15,183 bases of DNA from Oscillospiraceae bacterium (GCA_029012165.1 JAQXLO010000264.1:1-15183); one strand, 5' to 3'. Numbered from the stretch's first letter, positions 7,112 to 13,701 are shown. Program-made: numbers and translations. The notes: generated by a model from the sequence alone, not told the origin.

Positions 7112-8260
7112 ATGGCGATCGGAATATTCGGCGGCACCTTCAACCCGCCGCATTTGGGACACCTGCGCCTGTGCGAGGCGTTTGCCCGACAGCTGCGGCT
7201 GGATCGGGTTCTGGTGATCCCCACCTTTGTCCCGCCCCACAAGACGGCGCCGGATCTTGCCTCATGCGAGGACAGGCTGGCAATGTGCCGGCGGATGTTC
7301 TCGGCAGACAGCCGTTTTTGCGTGAGCGACATGGAGATTCGCCGGGGCGGAAAAAGCTTCACCGTGCAGACGCTGGAAGCGCTGCAGGCGCAGTACCCGG
7401 GGGAGCGGTTTTATCTGCTGGTCGGCTCGGATATGCTGCAAAGCTTTGACACATGGTACCGCTCGGAGGACATTGAAAAGCTGTGTACCCTCTGCGCCGC
7501 ACCCCGGGAAAGCGGCGGTTTTGCACAGCGGGACGGAGCGGTTTCGCTGGAATCGTTTGAGCCTGTGGAGATCAGCTCCACGCAGATTCGGGAAAAGGTT
7601 CGTCTGGGCGAGGATGTGCGCACATGGGTGGGCGCCGATGTGGCAGACTATATACGGCAAAAAGAGCTGTATGCCGACCCGTGGACGGCGTACCGCCGCC
7701 TGCTGCGGAAGAAGCTCGGTGATTACCGCCTGCGCCATTCCTTCTGCGTGGCGGACAGCGCCCGCAAGCTGGCGGAGAAGTACGGCTTCGACCCTGACAG
7801 AGCATATACGGCGGGACTGCTGCACGACGTGATGAAAGACACGGACAAAAAGCAAACCCTTGTGTTTATGGGGAAAGCCGGTGTTTCGCTCACCAAAGCG
7901 GAACTGCACAACCCCAAACTGTGGCACGCCATGGCGGGGGAAGCGTTTTTGCGCACGGAACTTCGCATCACGGACGAGGACATCCTGCGTGCCGTGCGCT
8001 ACCATACGACGGGCAGGGGCGGCATGACACTGCTCGAAAAAATCATCTACATTGCGGACTACATCTCCGCCGACCGGGAGTACGACGGCGTGGAGAAGAT
8101 GCGTAATTTGGCAGAAAAAAGTCTGGAGAGCGCCATGATGTTCGGTCTGACGTTCACCATTTCCGAACTGTGTGACAAAGAACAGGTTGTCCATCCCGAC
8201 AGCGTGGACTGCTACAATGAACTGTGTATTCTAAAAGATAGAAGGGGAGGTTCACTATGA
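7112..8260 (+). CDS. nadD: NadD-YqeK fusion: nicotinate-nucleotide adenylyltransferase plus HD-domain phosphohydrolase
   Basis: The 382-aa product carries two enzymes that are usually encoded separately. Residues 1-about 188 are NadD: GGTFNPPHLGH (7-17, with the HxGH site at H14/H17), LVGSDML (103-109), TWYR (114-117) and SSTQIR (155-160). NadD makes nicotinate adenine dinucleotide in NAD synthesis. Residues about 190-382 are YqeK, an HD-domain protein known to hydrolyse Ap4A symmetrically, with H209, H238-D239, H272, H298 and D316 as likely metal ligands. I see no stop or frameshift at the join near QKELYADPW (183-191). No clear Shine-Dalgarno precedes ATG 7112, and the upstream stop is one base away, so translation probably depends on coupling. 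It overlaps rsfS by ATGA. Confidence 0.94.
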   Translation: MAIGIFGGTFNPPHLGHLRLCEAFARQLRLDRVLVIPTFVPPHKTAPDLASCEDRLAMCRRMFSADSRFCVSDMEIRRGGKSFTVQTLEALQAQYPGERFYLLVGSDMLQSFDTWYRSEDIEKLCTLCAAPRESGGFAQRDGAVSLESFEPVEISSTQIREKVRLGEDVRTWVGADVADYIRQKELYADPWTAYRRLLRKKLGDYRLRHSFCVADSARKLAEKYGFDPDRAYTAGLLHDVMKDTDKKQTLVFMGKAGVSLTKAELHNPKLWHAMAGEAFLRTELRITDEDILRAVRYHTTGRGGMTLLEKIIYIADYISADREYDGVEKMRNLAEKSLESAMMFGLTFTISELCDKEQVVHPDSVDCYNELCILKDRRGGSL

Positions 8261-8610
8261 CACCGAAAGAACTTGCACTCAAGGCGGCAGAGATCCTCGA
8301 CAAGAAAAAGGCCGAGGATATCAAGGCCATTGAGGTTACGGAGCAGACCATCGTGGCGGACTATTTCGTCATCGCCACCGGCACATCCTCCACCCATGTC
8401 AAATCCTTGGCGGACGAGGTGGAATATGAGCTCAGCCAGCTGGGCGTTCAAAACGGTCACATCGAAGGTCGTGCCACAGGCTGGGTACTGCTGGACTATG
8501 GTGCGGTACTGATCCATGTGTTTGACAAGGAGAGCCGGGAGTACTATAATCTTGAACGCCTTTGGACGGACGCCAGCGAGGTGGATCTGTCCGCCATTCT
8601 CAAGGACTGA
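8257..8610 (+). CDS. rsfS: Ribosome silencing factor RsfS
   Basis: The 117-aa product matches the RsfS/Iojap family in full length. Key blocks are KKAEDIKAIEV (19-29), ADYFVIATGTSSTHVKSLAD (36-55) and GWVLLDYGAVLIHVFD near 75-90, followed by REYYNLERLW. The family binds uL14 on the large subunit and blocks subunit joining when nutrients are short. AAGGGGAGG lies just before ATG 8257, which overlaps the nadD-yqeK stop. Placement after nadD/yqeK is the standard order in Firmicutes. Confidence 0.95.
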   Translation: MTPKELALKAAEILDKKKAEDIKAIEVTEQTIVADYFVIATGTSSTHVKSLADEVEYELSQLGVQNGHIEGRATGWVLLDYGAVLIHVFDKESREYYNLERLWTDASEVDLSAILKD

Positions 8611-8630
8611 AAGCCGAAAGGACTGTTAAT

Positions 8631-11036
8631 ATGAAAAACTATGACTTTAAAGCTGCCGAAAAGAAATGGCAGCAGCGGTGGGAGGAGAGCGGCGTATTCC
8701 ACGCCAAGCAGGACTACTCTCTGCCGAAATTCTACTGTTTGGTGGAGTTTCCCTACCCGTCGGGACAGGGTCTGCACGTGGGACATCCCCGTTCCTACAC
8801 GGCGCTGGACATCGTTGCCCGCAAAAAGAGACTGCAGGGCTACAACGTCCTGTACCCCATGGGCTGGGACGCCTTCGGTCTGCCGACGGAGAACTACGCC
8901 ATCAAGAACCACATTCACCCCGAGATCGTGACGAAAAACAACGTCGCCCACTTCAAGCAGCAGCTGCAAGCCCTCGGCTTTTCCTTCGACTGGAGCCGGG
9001 AGATCAACACCACCGACCCGTCCTACTACAAGTGGACGCAGTGGATTTTCCTGCAGCTGTTCAAAAAAGGGCTTGCCTATAAAAAGGAAATGTCCGTCAA
9101 CTGGTGCACCTCCTGCAAGTGCGTGCTGGCGAACGAGGAGGTCGTCAACGGCGTTTGCGAGCGCTGCGGCAGTGAAGTTATCCACAAGGTCAAGAGTCAG
9201 TGGATGCTCAAGATCACCGAGTATGCCCAGCGGCTGATCGACGATCTGGACGAGCTGAACTTCATCGACCGTGTTAAGGTACAGCAGAAAAACTGGATCG
9301 GTCGCTCCACCGGCGCCGAAGTCACCTTTACCGCCACCACGGGTGACCCCATCGTGGTCTATACCACCCGCCCCGATACCCTGTTCGGCGCTACATACAT
9401 GGTCGTGTCCCCCGAGCATCCGCTGATTGAGAAGTGGGCGGACGCCCTCACCAACATGGACGAGATTCGTGCCTACCAGAACGAGGCGGCGCACAAGAGC
9501 GACTTTGAGCGCACCGAGGTCAACAAGAACAAGACCGGCGTGGAGCTGCAGGGCGTGCGTGCCATCAATCCCGTGAACGGCACCGAGATCCCGATTTTCA
9601 TCTCCGACTACGTTTTGGTTTCCTACGGCACCGGCGCCATCATGGCGGTTCCTGCCCACGACACCCGTGACTGGGAGTTTGCCAAGAAGTTTGACCTGCC
9701 CATTATCGAGGTCGTTAAGGGCGGCGATGTGACCAAGGAAGCGTTCACCGACTGCGCCACCGGCGTCATGACCAACTCCGGCTTTTTGACCGGTCTTTCC
9801 GTGGAGGATGCCAAGGTGAAGATCATCGAGTGGCTCACCGAAAACGGCAAGGGACACAAGAAGGTCAACTACAAGCTGCGTGACTGGGTATTCTCCCGTC
9901 AGCGTTACTGGGGCGAGCCGATCCCCATCGTTATCTGCCCCAAGTGCGGCTATGTCCCGCTGGACGAGAGCGAGCTGCCCCTGCGCCTGCCCGAGGTGGA
10001 GAGCTACGAGCCGACCGACAACGGCGAATCCCCCTTGGCGAACCTGGACGCATGGGTCAACTGCAAGTGCCCCCACTGCGGCGGTGATGCAAAGAGAGAG
10101 ACGGACACCATGCCCCAGTGGGCAGGCTCCAGCTGGTACTTCCTGCGCTACTGCGACCCCCACAACGACGAGGCGCTGGCGTCCAAGGAGGCGCTGGAAT
10201 ACTGGACGCCTGTGGATTGGTACAACGGCGGCATGGAGCACACCACACTGCACCTGCTGTACAGCCGTTTCTGGCATAAATTCCTGTATGACATCGGCGT
10301 TGTACCCACCAAGGAGCCGTACCAGAAGCGCACGAGCCACGGCATGATCCTCGGCGAAAACGGCGAAAAGATGTCCAAATCCCGGGGCAACGTGGTCAAC
10401 CCCGACGACATTGTGAACCAGTACGGTGCGGACACCATGCGTCTGTATGAGATGTTCATCGGCGACTTTGAAAAGGCAGCGCCGTGGAACAGCGACTCCA
10501 TCAAGGGCTGCAAGCGCTTTTTGGATCGCTCTTGGGGTCTGCAAAATATCGTGACGGACGGCGAATACCGTCCCGAACTGATGGCGGAGATGCATCGCAC
10601 CATCCGCAAGGTGGGCGAGGATATCGACAATTTGAAGGCGAATACGGCGATTGCCGCACTGATGTCGCTTCTCAATAAATTCTACGATTCCGGCAAGGTT
10701 ACCCGGGAGGAGTTAAAGACCTTCACGCTGCTGCTCAATCCCTTTGCGCCGCACATGACCGAGGAAATGTGGGAGACGCAGGGCTTCGGCGGCGTTGTCA
10801 CTGACCAGAAGTGGCCGGAGTTCGACCCCGATAAGTGCAAGGAGGAGACCGTGGAGATCGCCGTGCAGGTCAACGGCAAGGTCAAGGCTCGCCTGAACGT
10901 AGATGTCAACATCGACGCTGCCGATGCCATCGCTTTGGCCAAGGCGGAGGAAAAGGTTGCCGCCGCCATGGAGGGCAAGACGGTCGTCAAGGAGCTGTAC
11001 GTCAAGGGTCGTCTGGTGAATCTGGTCGTGCGCTAA
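8631..11036 (+). CDS. leuS: Leucyl-tRNA synthetase
   Basis: The 801-aa product has the usual bacterial LeuS length. The start is ATG 8631 with AAAGGA (8617-8622); the open frame back to 8562 only runs through the end of rsfS. Visible parts are HVGH (49-52, the HIGH motif), zinc-knuckle cysteines (CTSCKC...CERC after residue 150), the editing domain with TTRPDTLFG and GTGAIMAVPAHDTRD, a second CPKC/CPHC pair, and KMSKS (580-584). The C-terminal part carries the anticodon-binding helices and a short end domain. It charges tRNA-Leu and hydrolyses misacylated products. The gap to rsfS is only 20 bases, so no T-box leader can exist here and it must be transcribed from upstream. Confidence 0.98.
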   Translation: MKNYDFKAAEKKWQQRWEESGVFHAKQDYSLPKFYCLVEFPYPSGQGLHVGHPRSYTALDIVARKKRLQGYNVLYPMGWDAFGLPTENYAIKNHIHPEIVTKNNVAHFKQQLQALGFSFDWSREINTTDPSYYKWTQWIFLQLFKKGLAYKKEMSVNWCTSCKCVLANEEVVNGVCERCGSEVIHKVKSQWMLKITEYAQRLIDDLDELNFIDRVKVQQKNWIGRSTGAEVTFTATTGDPIVVYTTRPDTLFGATYMVVSPEHPLIEKWADALTNMDEIRAYQNEAAHKSDFERTEVNKNKTGVELQGVRAINPVNGTEIPIFISDYVLVSYGTGAIMAVPAHDTRDWEFAKKFDLPIIEVVKGGDVTKEAFTDCATGVMTNSGFLTGLSVEDAKVKIIEWLTENGKGHKKVNYKLRDWVFSRQRYWGEPIPIVICPKCGYVPLDESELPLRLPEVESYEPTDNGESPLANLDAWVNCKCPHCGGDAKRETDTMPQWAGSSWYFLRYCDPHNDEALASKEALEYWTPVDWYNGGMEHTTLHLLYSRFWHKFLYDIGVVPTKEPYQKRTSHGMILGENGEKMSKSRGNVVNPDDIVNQYGADTMRLYEMFIGDFEKAAPWNSDSIKGCKRFLDRSWGLQNIVTDGEYRPELMAEMHRTIRKVGEDIDNLKANTAIAALMSLLNKFYDSGKVTREELKTFTLLLNPFAPHMTEEMWETQGFGGVVTDQKWPEFDPDKCKEETVEIAVQVNGKVKARLNVDVNIDAADAIALAKAEEKVAAAMEGKTVVKELYVKGRLVNLVVR

Positions 11037-11065
11037 AATGTTTACAAAAAGTTTAAATAGGGTTA

Positions 11066-11094
11066 TTGACAATTCAGACTGCCTATTGTATAAT
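11066..11094 (+). promoter_or_regulatory. Consensus sigma-A promoter of rpsU
   Basis: TTGACA (11066-11071) and TATAAT (11089-11094) with a 17-base spacer are a perfect consensus. TTTACAAAAA (11041-11050) and further A/T tracts lie just upstream, as in an UP element. The predicted start near 11101 gives a leader of about 45 bases. This fits the strong expression expected of a ribosomal protein gene. Confidence 0.92.
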
Positions 11095-11116
11095 ACCATC
11101 TGTTAGCGTTAGTAAA

Positions 11117-11139
11117 CCCCTGAATTCAGAGGGGAGGGA
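11117..11139 (+). promoter_or_regulatory. Leader hairpin overlapping the rpsU ribosome site
   Basis: CCCCTG (11117-11122), an AATT loop and CAG-A-GGGG (11127-11134) form a stem of seven pairs with one bulged A. Its 3' arm is part of the purine-rich ribosome site GGGGAGGGA (11131-11139), seven bases before ATG 11146. Folding would hide much of the Shine-Dalgarno. The short leader could therefore act as a translational switch, for example autoregulation by S21. The structure is seen; the control role is inferred. Confidence 0.5.
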
Positions 11140-11145
11140 ATATCA

Positions 11146-11322
11146 ATGAGTCAGGTAAAGGTTAAAGAGAATGAATCTCTTGACAGCGCTCTCAGACGTT
11201 TTAAGCGTCAGACTTCCAGAGACGGTATCATCCAGGAAGTACGCAAGAGAGAGCATTACGAGAAGCCTTCCGTTAAGCGCAAGAAAAAGTCGGAAGCTGC
11301 CCGTAAGCACAAGTATAAGTAA
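11146..11322 (+). CDS. rpsU: 30S ribosomal protein S21 (bS21)
   Basis: The 58-aa product is short enough to be missed by length cut-offs. It reads MSQVKVKENESLDSALRRFK, continues with an RDGII-x-EVRKREHYEKPS core, and ends in a Lys/Arg-rich tail (KRKKKSEAARKHKYK), which is the complete bS21 pattern. It binds the 30S platform near the 3' end of 16S rRNA. The gene has its own promoter and terminator, so it is a single-gene unit. Codon use is noticeably more AT-ending than in the neighbouring leuS. Confidence 0.97.
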   Translation: MSQVKVKENESLDSALRRFKRQTSRDGIIQEVRKREHYEKPSVKRKKKSEAARKHKYK

Positions 11323-11333
11323 GAGATCATGGA

Positions 11334-11368
11334 GGGGCTGCCGTTCTGCGGCGGCTCCTTATCTTTTT
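11334..11368 (+). terminator. Rho-independent terminator of rpsU
   Basis: The arms GGGGCTGCCG (11334-11343) and CGGCGGCTCC (11349-11358) pair over ten positions with two G-U pairs and a five-base loop. TTATCTTTTT (11359-11368) follows. It starts 12 bases after the rpsU stop. Confidence 0.8.
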
Positions 11369-11415
11369 CCGTCCCTGCGCCGCAGGGGAGGAACGTGTAC
11401 TTCGGAGGGAACCTT

Positions 11416-12483
11416 ATGAGAATCCGGGCTTTGGCAGATGCCCTGCCGTCCCATGCGGATGGCTGGCTGATCACGAGCGAGAGCAATATTTTTTACTTTA
11501 CCGGCTTTCCCTGTGACGCCGCCGTTTTGGTGGTGACACGCACGGGGAGCGTGTTTTTTACCGACAGCCGCTATCTCGAAGCGGCGGAACGGACGGTCAA
11601 GGGGGCTGAAATTTGCGACAGTGCACAGTTTGCCGAGGCGTTTCCCGCCTTTTGCCAATCCCACGGCGTTCGCAAGCTGCTGACGGAAACCTCTGCCCTC
11701 ACCGTGCGGGCGGCACAGCGGTATGCCGCACTGGTGCCGGAAACACAGCTTTTGTACGAGGACGATCTGGCGCTTCTCTCGCAGTTCCGCCGCAAAAAGG
11801 ATGCGCAGGAAGCGGCGAAGATCGAGCGTGCCCAGCGCATTGCCGAGGCGGCGTTTGAGGCGATTCTGCCCATGGTACAGGTTGGTCGGACGGAAAAGGA
11901 GATCGCACTGGAGTTGGACTACGCCATGCTGCACGGCGGCGCCGATGCACTGTCCTTTCAGACGATCGTCGTCAGCGGCGAAAATTCCTCTCTGCCCCAC
12001 GGCGTACCCGGGGAGCGGAAACTGCGGGACGGCGACTTCATCACCTTTGACTTCGGCGCCGTGACGCAGGGCTACCACAGCGACATGACCCGCACCGTGG
12101 CGCTCGGCCACGTCAGTGAGACGCAGAAGCTGGTATACGAAACGGTGCTGTTTGCCCAGCAATCGGCGCTGGCGGCGCTCAGACCCGGCATGACCTGCAA
12201 GCAGGCGGACGCCGTGGCAAGAGATGTTATTGCAGGCGCAGGCTTCGGCCATGCGTTCGGACACGGCACGGGACACGGCGTGGGCGAGGAGATTCACGAG
12301 CGACCCAATCTCAGCCCCCTGAGCCGGGAAACCTTGGCGGTGGGGGATGTGGTGACGGTGGAGCCGGGCATCTATCTGCGTGGGCAATTCGGTGTGCGCA
12401 TTGAGGATATGGTGCAGATCACCGAGGACGGCTGCCGCAATTTTACAAAAACCGACAAAGCACTGCGGATTCTGCCCGTTTGA
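11416..12483 (+). CDS. M24 family metallopeptidase (Xaa-Pro aminopeptidase/dipeptidase-like)
   Basis: The 355-aa product has the two-domain creatinase-prolidase fold. An N-terminal domain (about 1-125, with SESNIFYFTGF) precedes a C-terminal pita-bread domain. The five metal ligands are visible: D212 (FDFG), D223 (HSDMTRT), H283 (FGHGTGHG), E316 (VEPG) and E330 (VRIED). H193 and H294 are likely catalytic histidines. It removes or splits N-terminal X-Pro in the cytoplasm. The frame is open back to 11329, but that lies before the rpsU terminator. GGAGGGA (11404-11410) points to ATG 11416. A small hairpin, CCCTGC/GCAGGG at 11373-11387, lies in the leader. No separate promoter was found, so readthrough from rpsU is likely. 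The -35 of the next promoter starts four bases after the stop. Confidence 0.93.
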   Translation: MRIRALADALPSHADGWLITSESNIFYFTGFPCDAAVLVVTRTGSVFFTDSRYLEAAERTVKGAEICDSAQFAEAFPAFCQSHGVRKLLTETSALTVRAAQRYAALVPETQLLYEDDLALLSQFRRKKDAQEAAKIERAQRIAEAAFEAILPMVQVGRTEKEIALELDYAMLHGGADALSFQTIVVSGENSSLPHGVPGERKLRDGDFITFDFGAVTQGYHSDMTRTVALGHVSETQKLVYETVLFAQQSALAALRPGMTCKQADAVARDVIAGAGFGHAFGHGTGHGVGEEIHERPNLSPLSRETLAVGDVVTVEPGIYLRGQFGVRIEDMVQITEDGCRNFTKTDKALRILPV

Positions 12484-12486
12484 CGG

Positions 12487-12515
12487 TTGACAAATATCCC
12501 TGTTCCGACTATAAT
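12487..12515 (+). promoter_or_regulatory. Consensus sigma-A promoter of the first small secreted-peptide gene
   Basis: TTGACA (12487-12492) and TATAAT (12510-12515) with a 17-base spacer are a perfect consensus. A second TATAAT lies at 12519-12524. TTTACAAAAA occurs at 12442-12451, ending 35 bases before the -35. The leader is about 24 bases long. Confidence 0.92.
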
Positions 12516-12545
12516 AGATATAATAACTATTTTGGAGGTACTGAA

Positions 12546-12818
12546 ATGAAAAAGAAGCTTGCAGTTTTTGCCTGTGCCATCGCACTGATGCTCACCTTTA
12601 CCGTGGTCTGCTTCGCCGAGGGTGAGTCCTCCGGCAACGGCGACGTGATGTGGGATCTTTGGGGTCTGCTGAAGCTGGATCTTGACGGGATCATCAGCAT
12701 TATCGGCACACTGGTCACCACCGTTGTCACTGTCTTAAAGATGATCGGCGGCGGGGCAGGCATTGTGGAAAACCTGAAGCACGCAATTTCCGTCTTCTTA
12801 GAGTTCCTGAAAAAATAA
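12546..12818 (+). CDS. Small secreted amphipathic-helix protein (90 aa)
   Basis: GGAGG (12534-12538) sets the start at ATG 12546; an open frame back to 12480 runs through the promoter and is not used. The product starts MKKK and has a hydrophobic core (5-21) and a likely Sec cleavage after CFA (22-24), leaving about 66 aa. The mature part has a short Gly/Ser/acidic linker (25-34), then WDLWGLLKLDLDG (36-48), a very hydrophobic helix rich in Ile, Val and Thr (49-67), a GGGAG turn (68-72) and a C-terminal amphipathic helix ending in Lys-Lys. There are no cysteines in the mature part. The GLLK element and T...LKMIG element recur in the 38-aa peptide at 13147. I know no named family; a membrane-active or self-assembling peptide is a guess. 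Confidence 0.85.
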   Translation: MKKKLAVFACAIALMLTFTVVCFAEGESSGNGDVMWDLWGLLKLDLDGIISIIGTLVTTVVTVLKMIGGGAGIVENLKHAISVFLEFLKK

Positions 12819-12867
12819 AAGTTTACAAAAAAGTTACAAAATACCTCTATTGGAAGGGCTTTTCCGG

Positions 12868-12896
12868 TTGACTTTTTGTGGGGAAGGGGCTATAAT
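12868..12896 (+). promoter_or_regulatory. Sigma-A promoter of the three-gene small-peptide operon
   Basis: TTGACT (12868-12873) and TATAAT (12891-12896) have a 17-base spacer. TTTACAAAAA at 12822-12831 ends 36 bases before the -35, almost the same distance as at the promoter of the 90-aa gene. Transcription should start near 12903 and run to the terminator at 13629. Confidence 0.9.
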
Positions 12897-12940
12897 AAAG
12901 ACGATATTTCACACGAGGCAGATTTTTCGGAGGGATGGTT

Positions 12941-13126
12941 TTGAAAAAATCCGTTTTCTACAAGAAATGTCTGCAAGGCGTGTGTGTGTCGGTCGTACTC
13001 TCCACCGTGGGATGCGGAATATATACCGTTCTGTCTGAAAACGGTTTTGTTCCAAGCGTGGAGAAGATCCTTTCAGACACAAAAGCAGGACGTAAGCTCT
13101 CTTATATCCTGGACATCTTTCAGTGA
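12941..13126 (+). CDS. Small membrane-anchored or exported protein (61 aa)
   Basis: GGAGGG (12929-12934) abuts ATG 12935 directly, leaving no spacing, so TTG 12941 with a six-base spacing is the likely start. The product begins MKKSVFYKK, has a hydrophobic stretch near 11-31 (LQGVCVSVVLSTVGCGIYTV) and a soluble tail of about 30 residues with an SVEKILSDTKAGRKLS helix. It could be a signal anchor or an uncleaved signal. A Cys at 25 sits after T-V-G, which is a poor lipobox. It does not share the GLLK/LKMIG pattern. It is the first gene after the second promoter; the next start follows 20 bases after the stop. No family is recognised. Confidence 0.7.
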   Translation: MKKSVFYKKCLQGVCVSVVLSTVGCGIYTVLSENGFVPSVEKILSDTKAGRKLSYILDIFQ

Positions 13127-13146
13127 ATTTTAGGAGGTATGTTACT

Positions 13147-13263
13147 ATGGAAAAAATCGTCGAAGTGATTATGGGACTGCTCAAGAATGCAGACTGGTCC
13201 AGCATTTTTGCAATCCTCGCCACCACGATTCAGACCCTGAAGAACATGATCGGCATGGCGTAA
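13147..13263 (+). CDS. Signal-less 38-aa amphipathic peptide
   Basis: AGGAGG (13132-13137) lies nine bases before ATG 13147. ATG 13139 is too close to it and in another frame. The peptide begins MEKIVEVIMGLLKNADW and ends in LKNMIGMA. It has no signal peptide or cysteine, and should be almost wholly alpha-helical: an amphipathic N-terminal half and a hydrophobic centre (FAILATTIQT, 21-30). Its pattern GLLK...D...I..I..T...LK.MIG lines up with residues 40-68 of the 90-aa protein upstream if a gap of about three residues is allowed. Its size and make-up recall phenol-soluble modulins, leaderless bacteriocins and type I toxin peptides, but it matches none that I can name. It is in the middle of the operon, 21 bases before the next gene. 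Confidence 0.75.
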   Translation: MEKIVEVIMGLLKNADWSSIFAILATTIQTLKNMIGMA

Positions 13264-13284
13264 ACGAGAAAAGGAGAAATTAGG

Positions 13285-13614
13285 ATGAAAAAATTTATTG
13301 CAGTTTTTCTCTGCATGGTACTTATGGCAACAATGATCCCCTCTTTCTTTGCATCCGCTGCTGTGATCCCCGCACAGGAAGAGGCCGCAGTTGTGGTTGC
13401 GGCGGACGACAGCGACGGATCCAAGGACACAGCCAGCATCGGCGACACCATCAAGGGCTTCATTGAGCTCTGGGGCGGCTTGCTGAAAGCCATCCTCGGC
13501 GAGGACGTGCTGCAAAACTTCCTGCCCGCGCTCAAGAAGGTACTTTCCGTGGTCTCCATCGGGGAGTTCTTCAAGACCATCGGTCAGATTTGGAACGACG
13601 TTACCAAAAAATAA
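13285..13614 (+). CDS. Small secreted amphipathic-helix protein (109 aa)
   Basis: AAGGAG (13271-13276) precedes ATG 13285 by eight bases. The product has a Sec signal: MKKF, a hydrophobic core (5-20) and likely cleavage after ASA (23-25). The mature 84 aa begin with an Ala/Val/acidic linker (26-50, with ADDSDGSKD). Three or so helices follow: IGDTIKGFIELWGGLLKAIL (52-71), DVLQNFLPALKKVLSV (74-89) and FFKTIGQIWNDVTKK (95-109). ELWGGLLK echoes DLWGLLK of the 90-aa protein, and both end in Lys-Lys. It has no cysteine after the signal. It is the last gene of the operon; the terminator follows 14 bases after the stop. Function is unknown. Secretion and helical membrane or self-association activity are inferred. 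Confidence 0.85.
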   Translation: MKKFIAVFLCMVLMATMIPSFFASAAVIPAQEEAAVVVAADDSDGSKDTASIGDTIKGFIELWGGLLKAILGEDVLQNFLPALKKVLSVVSIGEFFKTIGQIWNDVTKK

Positions 13615-13628
13615 AAAACAGTTTTTTG

Positions 13629-13655
13629 CAGAGTGCTTCGGCACTCTGTTTTTTT
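13629..13655 (+). terminator. Strong Rho-independent terminator of the small-peptide operon
   Basis: CAGAGTGC (13629-13636), a stable TTCG loop and GCACTCTG (13641-13648) form a perfect eight-base stem. Seven T residues follow (13649-13655). This separates the peptide genes from the deacetylase, which shows no clear promoter of its own between 13656 and 13701. Confidence 0.95.
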
Positions 13656-13701
13656 ATGCACTGCGCGCACATACTAAAAGAAAACAAAAGGGAGAGCGAC
13701 T

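Noticed and set aside
8611..8630. T-box or other leader before leuS
   Set aside because: Only 20 bases separate rsfS and leuS.
8544..10595. 683-codon open frame on the - strand inside leuS
   Set aside because: It is the shadow of leuS codon bias; no recognisable motif.
11329..11415. Upstream extension of the M24 peptidase to ATG 11329
   Set aside because: It would read through the rpsU terminator hairpin; the family start and GGAGGGA site fit ATG 11416.
12851..12867. Terminator between the 90-aa and 61-aa genes
   Set aside because: The GGAAG/TTTCC stem is only five pairs and its T run is part of the next promoter region.
12998..13018. Lipobox in the 61-aa protein
   Set aside because: The residues before Cys25 are T-V-G, lacking the usual Leu at -3; a signal anchor is at least as likely.
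12546..13614. Calling the small peptides a known bacteriocin or toxin-antitoxin system
   Set aside because: No double-Gly leader, modification enzyme, dedicated exporter, immunity gene or antisense RNA is recognisable beside them.
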